This document shows, piece by piece, positions 16,320 through 26,205 of a stretch of DNA of 64,000 nt. The position numbers and the translations under genes were made by a program. This stretch comes from Simplicispira metamorpha (lineage in GTDB: Bacteria > Pseudomonadota > Gammaproteobacteria > Burkholderiales > Burkholderiaceae_C), in NCBI RefSeq assembly GCF_004341365.1, contig NZ_SLXH01000001.1, positions 1-64,000 on the forward strand, read 5' to 3'. The notes beneath the pieces were generated by a model, which was given only the letters and a program-made list of their open reading frames with translations, made no database searches and had not been told where the DNA came from. Numbering within the stretch: position 1 is the stretch's first letter; each line of letters opens with the position of its first letter.

Positions 16320-17915
16320 TCAGTGCACTGGGGCTGCGCGCAGCAAATCCACCGCTTTTTCGGCCACCATGATGGTGGGCGCATTGGTGTTGCCGCTGAC
16401 GATGCGCGGCATGATGGACGCATCCACCACCCGCAGGCCCTGCACACCGTACACGCGCAGCCGGGCATCCACCACATCCAGCGGCCCCGGCCCCATGCGG
16501 CAACTGCCCACGGGGTGGTAGATGGTGTCAGCGTACTGGCGGATGAACTGCGCAATCTGCGCATCGGTCTGGGCCACAGCGGATGCGGGCAACTCGCGCG
16601 CGCCCCACTGCGCCAGCGCGCTCTGGGACAGGATGCGCCGCATACAGCGCACGCCGCGCACCAAGCGGGGCAGGTCGTCCGGGTGGCCAAAGAAGTTGGG
16701 GTCGACCAGCGGCAGGGCCAGCGGGTCGGCGCTGGCCAGGCTCACCTGGCCCCGGCTTTGCGGCTGCAACAGGCAGACGTGGCACGAGTAGCCATGGCCC
16801 CACACCGTCTTGCGCCCGTGGTCGAGCAGCTTGCCCACCACAAAGTGCAGTTGCAAATCGGGGGCGGCCTCGGAGGGCTGGCTTTTGATGAAGCCGCCCG
16901 CCTCGGCAAAGTTGCTGGTCAGTGCGCCGCTGCGGCTGCGCCGCCACTGCCACATGCCGCGCAGGATGTTCGCCATGCCGGGCAGCGACAGGCCAAACAG
17001 GTCGCGCAGCTGCGGCGCATCCATGACCTGCACCACATCGGGGTGGTCGTGCAGGTGCTGGCCCACGCCGGGCAGGTCGTGCACCAGGGCAATGCCGTGG
17101 CGCTGCAACACGGCGCCCGGCCCCACGCCCGAGAGCATCAGCAACTGCGGCGACAGCAGCGCGCCCGCGCTCAGCAGCACCTCGCGCGTGCAGCGCACCT
17201 GCTGCACGCAGCCGCCCTGGCGGTACTCCACGCCCACGGCACGGCACCCCTCGAACAGGATGCGCGTGGCCCGCGCGCCAGTGCGCACTTGCAGGTTGGG
17301 CCGCGACAGGTGCGGTGTCAGATACGCCTTGGCCGCACTGCAGCGTTCGCCGTTTTTGTGCGTCACCTGGTACAGACCCACGCCCTCTTGCGCCGCGCCG
17401 TTGAAGTCGGGGTTGTGCGCCCAGCCTGCCTGCACACCGGCCTGGACAAACGCGGTGCTGAAGGGGTTGGGCGTGGGCAAATCCATCACGTTCAGCGGGC
17501 CACCCGTGGCGTGCCAGGCGCTGGCGCCGCGCTCGTTGTGCTGGGCGCGCAAAAAATACGGCAGCACATCGCTCCAGGCCCAGCCGGGGTTGCCTTGCGC
17601 CGCCCAGTGGTCGTAATCCTGGGGCTGGCCACGGGCATAAATCATGGCGTTGACCGAGCTGGAGCCGCCCAGCACCTTGCCGCGCGGCTGGTAGCCGCTG
17701 CGCCCCAGCAGCGCGGGCTGGGGCGTGGTGCTCTGGCCCCAGCTATACAGCCCCAAGCGGGCCATCACCGCCAGCCCCGCCGGACAATGGATGAGCACAC
17801 TGCGGTCTGCCGGGCCCGCCTCCAGCAGGCACACGCGCACCGCCGGGTCTTCCGAGAGGCGCCCGGCCAGCACACAGCCAGCCGAGCCGCCCCCGATCAC
17901 GATGTAGTCGAACAT
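16320..17915 (-). CDS. GMC-family FAD-dependent oxidoreductase (choline/alcohol dehydrogenase type)
   Basis: A 531-residue flavoprotein. The N-terminus [20 protein letters not shown] is the Rossmann FAD site. [14 protein letters not shown] (~80) is GMC signature 1, [16 protein letters not shown] (~255) is signature 2, and [10 protein letters not shown] with the catalytic His is near 460-470. Such enzymes oxidise primary alcohols or choline. The substrate is not deducible, and no betaine-aldehyde dehydrogenase is adjacent, which argues against a choline role. The start at 17915 was chosen because the FAD motif begins at residue 3. Divergent from hbd. Confidence 0.88.
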   Translation of the reverse strand: MFDYIVIGGGSAGCVLAGRLSEDPAVRVCLLEAGPADRSVLIHCPAGLAVMARLGLYSWGQSTTPQPALLGRSGYQPRGKVLGGSSSVNAMIYARGQPQDYDHWAAQGNPGWAWSDVLPYFLRAQHNERGASAWHATGGPLNVMDLPTPNPFSTAFVQAGVQAGWAHNPDFNGAAQEGVGLYQVTHKNGERCSAAKAYLTPHLSRPNLQVRTGARATRILFEGCRAVGVEYRQGGCVQQVRCTREVLLSAGALLSPQLLMLSGVGPGAVLQRHGIALVHDLPGVGQHLHDHPDVVQVMDAPQLRDLFGLSLPGMANILRGMWQWRRSRSGALTSNFAEAGGFIKSQPSEAAPDLQLHFVVGKLLDHGRKTVWGHGYSCHVCLLQPQSRGQVSLASADPLALPLVDPNFFGHPDDLPRLVRGVRCMRRILSQSALAQWGARELPASAVAQTDAQIAQFIRQYADTIYHPVGSCRMGPGPLDVVDARLRVYGVQGLRVVDASIMPRIVSGNTNAPTIMVAEKAVDLLRAAPVH

Positions 17916-18033
17916 GGCGCTTCCTGTCGCCTGCGCGGCAAAGGCGCAGCATCGGCAGCCACAGTAACCCAATCGCCACACCGCACACTTACTATGATGG
18001 GCGTCTCATTTCACTTTGAAGAGGGCTCTCTAC

Positions 18034-18882
18034 ATGACCATTACTACTGTCGGCATCATCGGCGCCGGAACCATGGGCAACGGCATTGCGCAGGCTTGCG
18101 CAGTCGCGGGCATCAACGCCATCATGGTGGACATCTCGGACGCGGCGGTGCAAAAAGGCCTGGCCACCGTCTCGGGCAGCCTGGACCGCCTGGTCAAGAA
18201 AGAAAAAATCACCGCCGCCGACAAGGACGCCATCCTCGGGCGCATCAAGACCTCTACCAGCTACGACGACCTCAAGGCCGCGCAGCTCGTGATCGAGGCC
18301 GCCACCGAGAACCACGCCCTCAAGATCAAAATCCTGCAACAGGTGGACGCCATCGTGGCCCCCGAGGTCATCATTGCCTCCAACACGTCCTCGATCTCCA
18401 TCACCGCGCTGGGCGCCGCCACCAGCCGCGCTGACAAGTTCATCGGCATGCACTTTTTCAACCCCGTGCCGATGATGGCGCTGGTGGAAATCATCCGTGG
18501 CCTGCAAACCTCGGACGCTACGCACGACGCCGTCAAAGCCTTGGCCGTGGCGCTGGGCAAGAGCCCCATCACCGTCAAGAACAACCCCGGCTTTGTCGTG
18601 AACCGCATCCTGGTGCCAATGATCAACGAAGCCTTCTTCGTGCTGGCCGAAGGCCTGGCCACCCCCGAAGACATCGACGCCGGCATGAAGCTGGGCTGCA
18701 ACCAGCCCATTGGCCCGCTGGCCCTGGCCGACATGATTGGCCTGGACGTGTGCCTGGCCGTGATGGACGTGTACCTGGCCGAGTTTGGCGACAGCAAGTA
18801 CCGCCCCGCCCCGCTGCTCAAAGAAATGGTGGCCGCAGGCCGCCTGGGTCGCAAGAGCGGCCACGGCGTGTACCAGTACTGA
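18034..18882 (+). CDS. hbd: 3-hydroxybutyryl-CoA dehydrogenase
   Basis: A 282-residue NAD(P)-dependent enzyme oxidising (S)-3-hydroxybutyryl-CoA to acetoacetyl-CoA. N-terminal dinucleotide fold GIIGAGTMGNGIAQ (~7-20), catalytic region SNTSSISIT and HFFNPVPMM with the family His, and C-terminal KNNPGFVVNRIL and GRLGRKSGHGVY motifs. GAGG lies about 11 bases upstream of this ATG, and an in-frame upstream start lacks the domain. A monocistronic unit is likely, since a strong terminator follows at 18949. Confidence 0.92.
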   Translation: MTITTVGIIGAGTMGNGIAQACAVAGINAIMVDISDAAVQKGLATVSGSLDRLVKKEKITAADKDAILGRIKTSTSYDDLKAAQLVIEAATENHALKIKILQQVDAIVAPEVIIASNTSSISITALGAATSRADKFIGMHFFNPVPMMALVEIIRGLQTSDATHDAVKALAVALGKSPITVKNNPGFVVNRILVPMINEAFFVLAEGLATPEDIDAGMKLGCNQPIGPLALADMIGLDVCLAVMDVYLAEFGDSKYRPAPLLKEMVAAGRLGRKSGHGVYQY

Positions 18883-18948
18883 TCCCAGCGGCGGCGGCGC
18901 GGGCCGCTGCCCTGCGCGCTGCGGCCACCCGGCCCGCAGCGCCCCACC

Positions 18949-18979
18949 GCCGGAGCAGGCCACTGCCCCGGCTTTTTTA
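18949..18979 (+). terminator. rho-independent terminator after hbd
   Basis: GCCGG-a-GCAG-gcca-CTGC-c-CCGGC forms a 9-bp stem with one mismatch and a 4-base loop, followed directly by TTTTTTATTT. Confidence 0.85.
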
Positions 18980-18984
18980 TTTCT

Positions 18985-19048
18985 CAAAAATGATAGCTAC
19001 TAGCGCACGATACACGGGCGTTTGGGGCCATTTTGGTCTTACAAATTA
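18985..19048 (+). repeat. ATAGCTACTAGCGC repeat, hbd/srkA gap
   Basis: Diverged copy: AAAAATGATAGCTACTAGCGC, then CGGGCGTTTGGGGCCATTTTGG and TTACAAAT. Unlike most intergenic copies it lies between two genes on the same strand, immediately after the hbd terminator. Confidence 0.7.
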
Positions 19049-19146
19049 GTCCACCCCGGCAGCCCCGCGCCAGCACCACACCCTGGGCGCACCAGGGCTA
19101 CCGCCACGGCAGCACACCGGCGCCGCAGGAAGGCGACAATGCCGCC

Positions 19147-20187
19147 ATGACCCCCACCCCCGACCCCACCGGCCTGCACCCGTTCTCTACCCTGACGCCC
19201 GATGTGGTGCTCGACGCGCTGGCCAGCGTCGGCCTGTATGGCGATGGCCGCCTGATGGCGCTGTCGTCCTATGAAAACCGCGTCTACCAGGTCACGCTGG
19301 AAGACGGCGTGCGGGTGGTGGCCAAGTTCTATCGTCCCGGGCGCTGGAGCACGGCGCAAATCCTGGAAGAACACACCTTTGCCGCCGAGCTGATGGCTGC
19401 CGAGGTGCCCGCTGTGGGGCCGCTGGTGCTGCACAGCGCCACGCTGCACCAGCACGCGGACTTTGCCTTCAGCGTCAGCCCCTGGCGCGGCGGGCGCCTG
19501 CCCGAGCTGGATGATTTCGAGGTGCTGGAATGGATTGGCCGCTTTCTGGCGCGCATCCACACCGTGGGCGCGGCCCGGCCTTTTACCGAGCGCCCGGCCC
19601 TCAACGCCCAGCACTTTGGCCACGAACCACGCGACTGGCTGCTGGCGCACGACCTGATCCCGCTGGACATGCGCTCGCGCTGGCAAGACGCCTGCGATAA
19701 AGCTCTCGAATTGATAGCTTCTAGCGCAGGCCCCGCAAGCCCCGGAGACCGATTTGGCTTGCAAAATGCCACCCTGCTGCGCCTGCACGGCGACTGCCAC
19801 CCCGGCAACATTTTGTGGACGCCGCTGGACGAATGGGGGCGCGGCGGCCCGCACTTTGTGGACTTGGACGACGCGCGCACCGGCCCCGCTGTGCAAGACC
19901 TGTGGATGCTGCTGTCGGGCGACCGGCGCCAGCGCACCCACCAGCTGGGCGCGCTGCTCGATGGCTACGAGCAGTTTCGCCCCTTCGACCGGCGCGAGCT
20001 GGCGCTGATCGAGCCACTGCGCACGCTGCGCCTGATCCACTACAGCGCCTGGCTGGCGCGGCGCTGGCAAGACCCGATTTTTCCGGTCAACTTTCCGTGG
20101 TTCGGCACCAGCGACTACTGGCGCAGCCAGGTGGACATGCTGCACGAGCAAATCGAGGCCCTGGGCGAAGAGCCCCTGTACGCCTGA
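19147..20187 (+). CDS. srkA: stress response serine/threonine kinase SrkA (YihE/RdoA)
   Basis: A 346-residue kinase of the APH/choline-kinase-like fold. N-lobe SYENRVYQV (~41-49) with Lys60, catalytic loop HGDCHPGNIL (214-223), metal-binding FVDLDDA with Asp239. In E. coli the homologue counters envelope and oxidative stress death. Residues ~184-207 (KALELIASSAG ... RFGLQN) are encoded by a copy of the dispersed ATAGCT repeat, between the C-lobe helix and the catalytic loop, in frame. The start is the only ATG that fits the family N-terminus. Confidence 0.92.
   Translation: MTPTPDPTGLHPFSTLTPDVVLDALASVGLYGDGRLMALSSYENRVYQVTLEDGVRVVAKFYRPGRWSTAQILEEHTFAAELMAAEVPAVGPLVLHSATLHQHADFAFSVSPWRGGRLPELDDFEVLEWIGRFLARIHTVGAARPFTERPALNAQHFGHEPRDWLLAHDLIPLDMRSRWQDACDKALELIASSAGPASPGDRFGLQNATLLRLHGDCHPGNILWTPLDEWGRGGPHFVDLDDARTGPAVQDLWMLLSGDRRQRTHQLGALLDGYEQFRPFDRRELALIEPLRTLRLIHYSAWLARRWQDPIFPVNFPWFGTSDYWRSQVDMLHEQIEALGEEPLYA
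19698..19768 (+). repeat. in-frame repeat copy inside srkA
   Basis: Sequence AATTGATAGCTTCTAGCGC ... GACCGATTTGGCTTGCAAAAT inside the kinase gene matches the intergenic family end to end, most closely the copies at 18985 and 40903. It keeps the reading frame and contains no stop in the frame used. Confidence 0.7.
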
Positions 20188-20209
20188 AGCGCCGGCCCAT
20201 GCCGACGCC

Positions 20210-22165
20210 TCACGGCGCCGCCAGCAAATCGGCCACGCGCGCGTGCAGGCCCTCGGGCGTGACCTCGGCGCCCGACAGGGCCGGGCCTACGTGCAAGCCC
20301 ACCCGGTTGAACATGCCGCGCCGAAAAGGCCGCACCATGGCCTGCCCGCACTCAATGCGGCTGAAGAACGAGCCCCACAAATCGGTCAGCGCCATTGGCA
20401 CCACCGGGGCCTGCACGCCCTCCATCTGGGCGCGCTCCAGGATTTTGACGATGCCGCCTTTGAAGGGCTGCAACTGCCCGTCGCGGGTGATGCCGCCCTC
20501 GGGGAAGATGGCCAGCAAATCGCCCTCACGCAGCACCTGCGCAGCGGCATCGAAAGCGGCCTGGTACGCCTGCGGGTCTTCTTTTTGCGGTGCCACCGGA
20601 ATGGCCTTGGCCAGCCGGAACAGCCAGCCCAGCACCGGCACCTGAAAAATGCGGTGGTCCATCAAAAAGCGGATGGGCCGGGGGCTGGCCGCCATCAACA
20701 GCACTGCATCGACAAAGCTCACATGGTTGCAGGCCAGAATGGCCGCGCCGGTGGCCGGAATGTGCGCGTCACCACGCACCTGGAACCGGTAAATGAAGCG
20801 CGAGGCCACCCAGGCCACAAAGCGCAGCAAATACTCGGGCACCAGCATGAAGATGTAGAACGCCACCACCGCGTTGGCCAGGCCCGTGAGCAAAAACACC
20901 TGCGGCACCGTCAGGCCCGCACCCAGCAAGGCCCCGGCGATGAGCGAGCTGGCGATCATGAACAGCGCGTTCAGGATGTTGTTGGCCGCAATGATGCGGG
21001 CGCGGTGGGTGGGCTGGCTGCGCAGCTGGATCAGCGCGTACATGGGCACGCTGTACAGCCCGGCAAACAACGAGAGCAGCGCCAAGTCCGCCATCACGCG
21101 CCAGTGCGCAGGCTGTGCCAGAAAACCGCCCAGGCTGTAGTAGCCCGCCGCAGCACCCGCCATCAGGCCCGTGGGCGGCGGCAGCCCCCGCGCGGCAAAG
21201 TACAGGTCGATGGAGAACACGCTCATGCCGATGGCGCCCAGCGGCACCAGGCCGATCTCGACATGGCGGCGCGAGAGCACCTCGCACAAGAGCGAGCCTG
21301 TGCCAATGCCCACCGAAAACACCACCAGCAACAGCGACGCCACCTGCTCGTTGCCGTGCAGCACCTCTTTGGCAAAGCTGGGGAACTGGCTCAAAAACAC
21401 CGCGCCAAAAAACCACATCCAGCTGATGCCCAGCAGCGAGCGAAACACCACCGGGTTGCCGTGCGCCAGGCGCAGGTTGCGCCACGTCTCGGTAAACGGG
21501 TTCCAGTTGACGCGCAGGCCGGGGTCGGTGGCCGGTGCGCCGGGGATGTACTGCGCCAACACCCGCCCCACCAGCGCCAGCGCCAGGCAGGCCAGCGCCA
21601 CCGCACCGTGGCCCACGCCGGGCAGCGCCACCAGCAGGCCACCGGCCACGTTGCCCAGCAAGATGGCCACAAACGTGCCCATCTCCACCATGCCGTTGCC
21701 GCCCGTCAGCTCGCGCTCGCTCAGCACCTGGGGCAGGTAGGCAAACTTGACCGGGCCAAACAGCGTGGAATGCACGCCCATCAAGAACGTACACAGCAGC
21801 AGCACCGGCACCTGGCCCAGCCAAAAACCCAGCGCCGCCACCAGCATGATGGCGATCTCCAGGTTTTTGACGAAGCGGATCATGCGCGTCTTGTCGAACT
21901 TGTCGGTCAGCTGCCCCGCCGTGGCCGACAACAGCAGAAACGGCAGGATGAACAGCGCCCCAATCACCAGCCCCGCCATGGCCGGGGGCAGCCACGACAC
22001 GCTGAGCTGGTAGGTCACCATCACCGTGAAGGCGAACTTGAACAGGTTGTCGTTAGCCGCGCCAGAAAACTGCGTCCAGAAAAACGGCGCAAAGCGGCGC
22101 TGGCGCAGCAGGGCAAACTGGTTGGGGTGATCGTCGGATGCGGAAACGCAATGCGGCTCGCTCAT
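20210..22165 (-). CDS. MFS transporter fused to PlsC-like acyltransferase
   Basis: A 651-residue two-domain membrane protein. Residues ~15-430 form a 12-helix MFS transporter resembling the lysophospholipid flippase LplT (PFFWTQFSGAANDNLFKFA near the N-terminus). Residues ~445-640 are a 1-acylglycerophosphate acyltransferase domain with NHVSFVD (the HX4D motif) and FPEGGITRDG. The combination suggests import and re-acylation of lysophospholipid in one polypeptide. It corresponds to LplT plus the acyltransferase half of Aas, without the acyl-ACP synthetase. The start at 22165 has AAGG 7 bases upstream. Confidence 0.9.
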   Translation of the reverse strand: MSEPHCVSASDDHPNQFALLRQRRFAPFFWTQFSGAANDNLFKFAFTVMVTYQLSVSWLPPAMAGLVIGALFILPFLLLSATAGQLTDKFDKTRMIRFVKNLEIAIMLVAALGFWLGQVPVLLLCTFLMGVHSTLFGPVKFAYLPQVLSERELTGGNGMVEMGTFVAILLGNVAGGLLVALPGVGHGAVALACLALALVGRVLAQYIPGAPATDPGLRVNWNPFTETWRNLRLAHGNPVVFRSLLGISWMWFFGAVFLSQFPSFAKEVLHGNEQVASLLLVVFSVGIGTGSLLCEVLSRRHVEIGLVPLGAIGMSVFSIDLYFAARGLPPPTGLMAGAAAGYYSLGGFLAQPAHWRVMADLALLSLFAGLYSVPMYALIQLRSQPTHRARIIAANNILNALFMIASSLIAGALLGAGLTVPQVFLLTGLANAVVAFYIFMLVPEYLLRFVAWVASRFIYRFQVRGDAHIPATGAAILACNHVSFVDAVLLMAASPRPIRFLMDHRIFQVPVLGWLFRLAKAIPVAPQKEDPQAYQAAFDAAAQVLREGDLLAIFPEGGITRDGQLQPFKGGIVKILERAQMEGVQAPVVPMALTDLWGSFFSRIECGQAMVRPFRRGMFNRVGLHVGPALSGAEVTPEGLHARVADLLAAP

Positions 22166-22309
22166 GGGCAACCTTGGAGAGGGAAGGGGTGGCGCGCATT
22201 GTGCGCACAAACCAAGACGCTGGCGGTGGGCCGCGCCGGGAGCAGCGCAAAAATACGCTCCCGGTAGCGTGCGCTGGTACTTTGCGCGCCTGCCAGATAC
22301 TTGCACCCC

Positions 22310-23041
22310 ATGAGCACCACCGCCGACCTCGTCACCGCCCTGAAAAAAGAACTCAAAAGCGCGCAAATGACCTATGCCCAGCTGGCGCAGGCGCTGGGCA
22401 TGGCCGAGTCCAGCGTCAAGCGCATGCTGGCCAAGGGCGATATGCCGCTGTCGCGCGTGGATGCCATCTGCCGCGTGCTCAAAATCGACTTTGCCGACCT
22501 GGCCCGGCAGGTGGCCGACCACCAGCCCCTGCTCAAGGAGCTGACGCAGGCGCAAGAGGCTGCCGTGGTGGCCGACAAAAAACTGCTGCTGATGGCCATT
22601 TGCGTGCTCAGCCAATGGACGCTGGAGCAAATCACCGCCAGCTACCGCCTCACCGAGGCCGAGGGCATCCAGTACCTGGCGCAGCTCGACCGCATCGGCA
22701 TCATTGAGCTGCGCCCGCTCAACCGCTACCGCCTGAAGCTGGCCAAAACCTTCCGCTGGCGCGCGCACGGCCCGGTGATGCACTACTTTCGCGAACACGC
22801 GCTGCTGGACTACTTTGCCGGCAGCTTTGACGGCCCGGGCGAAGGCGTATTGCTGGTGCATGGCGCCATCAGCCGCAGCCTGGCCAGCAGCTTCATGGAG
22901 CGCATGCAGCGCGTGGCGCAAGACTTTGCCCAGCAGCACCTGGCCGACCAAAAGCTGCCCGACCGCGAGCGCGAGGGCTACACGCTGCTGCTGGCCGCGC
23001 GCCGCTGGGAGTTTGCCGCCTTTGCCCGCATGCGCCGCTGA
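22310..23041 (+). CDS. XRE-family helix-turn-helix transcriptional regulator
   Basis: A 243-residue DNA-binding protein. Residues ~5-65 form an XRE/Cro-type HTH (MTYAQLAQALGMAESSVKRML). Residues ~85-145 look like a winged-helix or ROK-type second DNA-binding unit (ITASYRLTEAEGIQYLAQLDRIGIIEL). The C-terminal half is an unassigned effector domain rich in aromatics. Divergent from the MFS-PlsC gene, which it may regulate (inference). Its last 64 bp overlap the 3' end of pobR on the other strand. Confidence 0.8.
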   Translation: MSTTADLVTALKKELKSAQMTYAQLAQALGMAESSVKRMLAKGDMPLSRVDAICRVLKIDFADLARQVADHQPLLKELTQAQEAAVVADKKLLLMAICVLSQWTLEQITASYRLTEAEGIQYLAQLDRIGIIELRPLNRYRLKLAKTFRWRAHGPVMHYFREHALLDYFAGSFDGPGEGVLLVHGAISRSLASSFMERMQRVAQDFAQQHLADQKLPDREREGYTLLLAARRWEFAAFARMRR

Positions 23042-23982
23042 CCCGGCCCCGCTGGCGCCCCGGTGGCAGCGCCCGCTGGCGCCGTCCCCGACACCACGCC
23101 CGAGGCCGACACCTGCGCCCGAAAGCTGCGCGGCGACAGGCCCGCATCGCGCGTGAAAGCGCGCGTGAAATAGGCCGGATCGGCATAGCCCAGGGTGTAG
23201 GCGATGGTGGCCACGCCCAGGTGCGTGTAGGCCAGATTGCGCCGCGCCTCGCGCATCAGGCGCGCCTCGATCAGGCGCAGCGCCGATACCCCGGTGGCCG
23301 CCCGCGCCACGCGACTCAGGTGTGTGGGCGATACCGACAGCGCCCGTGCGTAATCGGCCACCTGCCAGTGCTCCAGAAAATGCGCCTCGATCAGCGCCTC
23401 CAGCCGCTGCACCAGGGTGGACTCGGGCACGGGCGCATCGCCCGGGTGCTGCGCCTCCAGGGCCCGCGCCACCCAGCCCAGCAGCGTGGCACTGAGGCCG
23501 CGCAGCACCAGCGCCCGCGCCTTGGAGCGGCCACAAAACTCCTGCCACACCTGGCCCATCACCTCGCGGGTCTGCGCCGGGGCCGGGGCCACGGCGGGGC
23601 GCGCCAGGTCGCGGCGCACATCGCCCACGCGCACAAAGATTTCGTCCATCAGCTCATCGGCCAGGGTGGTCACCCAGCCCTGCGTGTCCTGCGTGAAGCG
23701 AAAGGCGTGGACATGGCCCGGCGGCACGTTGATGAGCGCGCCCGGAAACAGCGCGTGCTGTTCGCCATCGAGGTGCGCCACACCGCCGCCCGAGACCAGT
23801 AACAGCACCTGGTGCAGCCGGGTGTGGCGGTGCGGCGCCAGCTCCCAGTCGTGCAGCACCGAGCGCTCGGCAATCGTCTCGCAGTGCAGCACATCGGGCA
23901 GGTGCTGCGACTCGCCAAACAGGCTGTACGACTGGATGGTTTCCATGTTCGAAAAGTGCATGTTCTGGAGGATTCCGGCCAT
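22978..23982 (-). CDS. pobR: AraC-family regulator, PobR-like
   Basis: A 334-residue AraC/XylS activator. An N-terminal cupin-like effector domain (HRHTRLHQVLLLVSGGG ... INVPPGHVHAFRF) is followed by a C-terminal double HTH (~205-300: VADYARALSVSPTHLSRVAR and GVATIAYTLGYADPAYFTRAF). It is divergent from pobA, the arrangement of PobR activating pobA with 4-hydroxybenzoate. The start is uncertain: ATGs at 23982, 23961 and 23946 all lack a good RBS. About 35 Ala/Gly-rich residues extend past the usual end and overlap the neighbouring gene antisense. Confidence 0.85.
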   Translation of the reverse strand: MAGILQNMHFSNMETIQSYSLFGESQHLPDVLHCETIAERSVLHDWELAPHRHTRLHQVLLLVSGGGVAHLDGEQHALFPGALINVPPGHVHAFRFTQDTQGWVTTLADELMDEIFVRVGDVRRDLARPAVAPAPAQTREVMGQVWQEFCGRSKARALVLRGLSATLLGWVARALEAQHPGDAPVPESTLVQRLEALIEAHFLEHWQVADYARALSVSPTHLSRVARAATGVSALRLIEARLMREARRNLAYTHLGVATIAYTLGYADPAYFTRAFTRDAGLSPRSFRAQVSASGVVSGTAPAGAATGAPAGPGQRRMRAKAANSQRRAASSSV

Positions 23983-24039
23983 TCAATGGCGCCACTTTGC
24001 CACGTATCGTTCAGCCCCACAGCTTGACCGCTGTCATGA

Positions 24040-25236
<1,197 letters not shown>

Positions 25237-25276
25237 GGGACTTTCACCGCCGGGCTTGGCGGAGGCAGAAATGCTC

Positions 25277-25335
25277 CTGAATCAATAGCCTCTTGCGCCC
25301 ACTGGATGGGCGCTAGAGGCCAATTGGGCTTGAAT
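25277..25335 (+). repeat. ATAGC repeat left of palindrome
   Basis: AATCAATAGCCTCTTGCGC, variable middle, ATGGGCGCTAGAGGCCAATT then GGGCTTGAAT. A consensus-like copy that borders the left arm of the large palindrome. Confidence 0.8.
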
Positions 25336-25337
25336 CT

Positions 25338-26146
25338 CTATTGGGGGTTGTCTGGCTTTTGCTGGGGGGCTCTTGGGGTTGGGATCTTGGCTCTTGGCGT
25401 TTTGGTCTTTGCTGAGGGCGGGGGCCGGGTCTCGCCCCGGCGGGCGCCTCACTTTCTTTTGCTTCGCCAAAAGAAAGTAAGCAAAGAAAAGGCGACCCTG
25501 CTGTGCGTGACCCCGCTGCTGCGCAGCGGGGCAACCTGCGATGCTCACGCCGTGCGGGGGCCGCGCAAACTCGCCTTCGGCTCAAACAGCGCGCGGCCCT
25601 GATCCGCCCGGCGCTGCGCTTCTCGGCACGCCCAGAAGGGGCGGTGGGGGCCAGAACAGCCGAACATCCACTCGGGCCATCGCTGCGCTCGGCCCAACAT
25701 CCGCGCGGCAAACGGCAAATGCCACACAGCGCGTAGCGCCTGTGCCATCCAGGCCGAGCGAAGCAATGGCCCGTATGGATGTTTGGGGGCGCTTCACCCC
25801 CCTGTGACTGCGCCTGGGCCGGGGTGCTTGCGGGGTGGCGGGTGTGCCGCAGGACACACCCGCAGCGTGGACTGACTCGCCGTGGTTGTTTGAACGCAGC
25901 GCCGCAGGCGCGCAGTGAGTTCCACGGCGCACCCCGCAAGTGCACCGGCGCAGGTGTGCCCCAGCGCTGCGCGCTGGGGTCGCAGGCGTGGGGTCGCTTT
26001 TCTTTTGGGTACTTTTCTTTGGCGAAGCAAAGAAAAGTACCTCGCCCGCCGGGGCGAGTCCCGGCTCCCGCCTTCAGCAAAGAGCCAGCCTCAGCCAAGC
26101 TCCCGCCCTTGGCAAAAGCAATGCGTCAGAATCTGCCCCCAATATC
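25338..26146. repeat. ~800-bp nested imperfect palindrome (two inverted ~390-bp arms)
   Basis: The left arm (25338 to ~25725) and right arm (~25735 to 26146) are inverted copies. Outer match: CTTTGCTGAGGGCGG (25407) against the complement of CCGCCTTCAGCAAAG (ending ~26092). Middle: CGCCCCGGCGGGCG and a hairpin CTTTCTTTTG-cttcgc-CAAAAGAAAG (25453) against 26010-26060. Inner: GGGCCATCGCTGCGCTCGG (25674) against its complement at 25763-25783. The centre is a small CACAG...CTGTG hairpin. Each arm also holds its own local hairpins. No transposase and no coding sequence inside. Arms of this type are seen dispersed in Comamonadaceae and related genomes (recalled, not searched). Confidence 0.75.
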
Positions 26147-26147
26147 A

Positions 26148-26205
26148 AAATTGATAGCGGCCAGCGAACACCAGACGGGCGCCAAAGCCTAATTGGGCTT
26201 GAACT
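26148..26205 (+). repeat. ATAGC repeat right of palindrome, overlapping acd 3' end
   Basis: AAATTGATAGCGGCCAGCG ... ACGGGCGCCAAAGCCTAATT and GGGCTTGAAC. The right end supplies the last codons and stop of the acyl-CoA dehydrogenase gene (protein ends EFKPN), so the repeat intrudes into coding sequence. Confidence 0.7.

Larger units (their letters stand above)
25237..26188. other. 952-bp gene-free region between pobA and acyl-CoA dehydrogenase
   Basis: No credible gene. It contains, in order, one short dispersed repeat (25277), the large nested palindrome (25338-26146) and a second short repeat (26148). Long open frames on both strands here are low-complexity and follow the inverted-repeat structure, so I treat them as non-coding. 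Confidence 0.8.

Noticed and set aside
25306-26098. Open frames of 80-260 codons on both strands within the palindrome
   Set aside because: They track the inverted repeat, lack RBS and domains, and are low-complexity. Similar strings are commonly mis-annotated as proteins wherever this repeat occurs.
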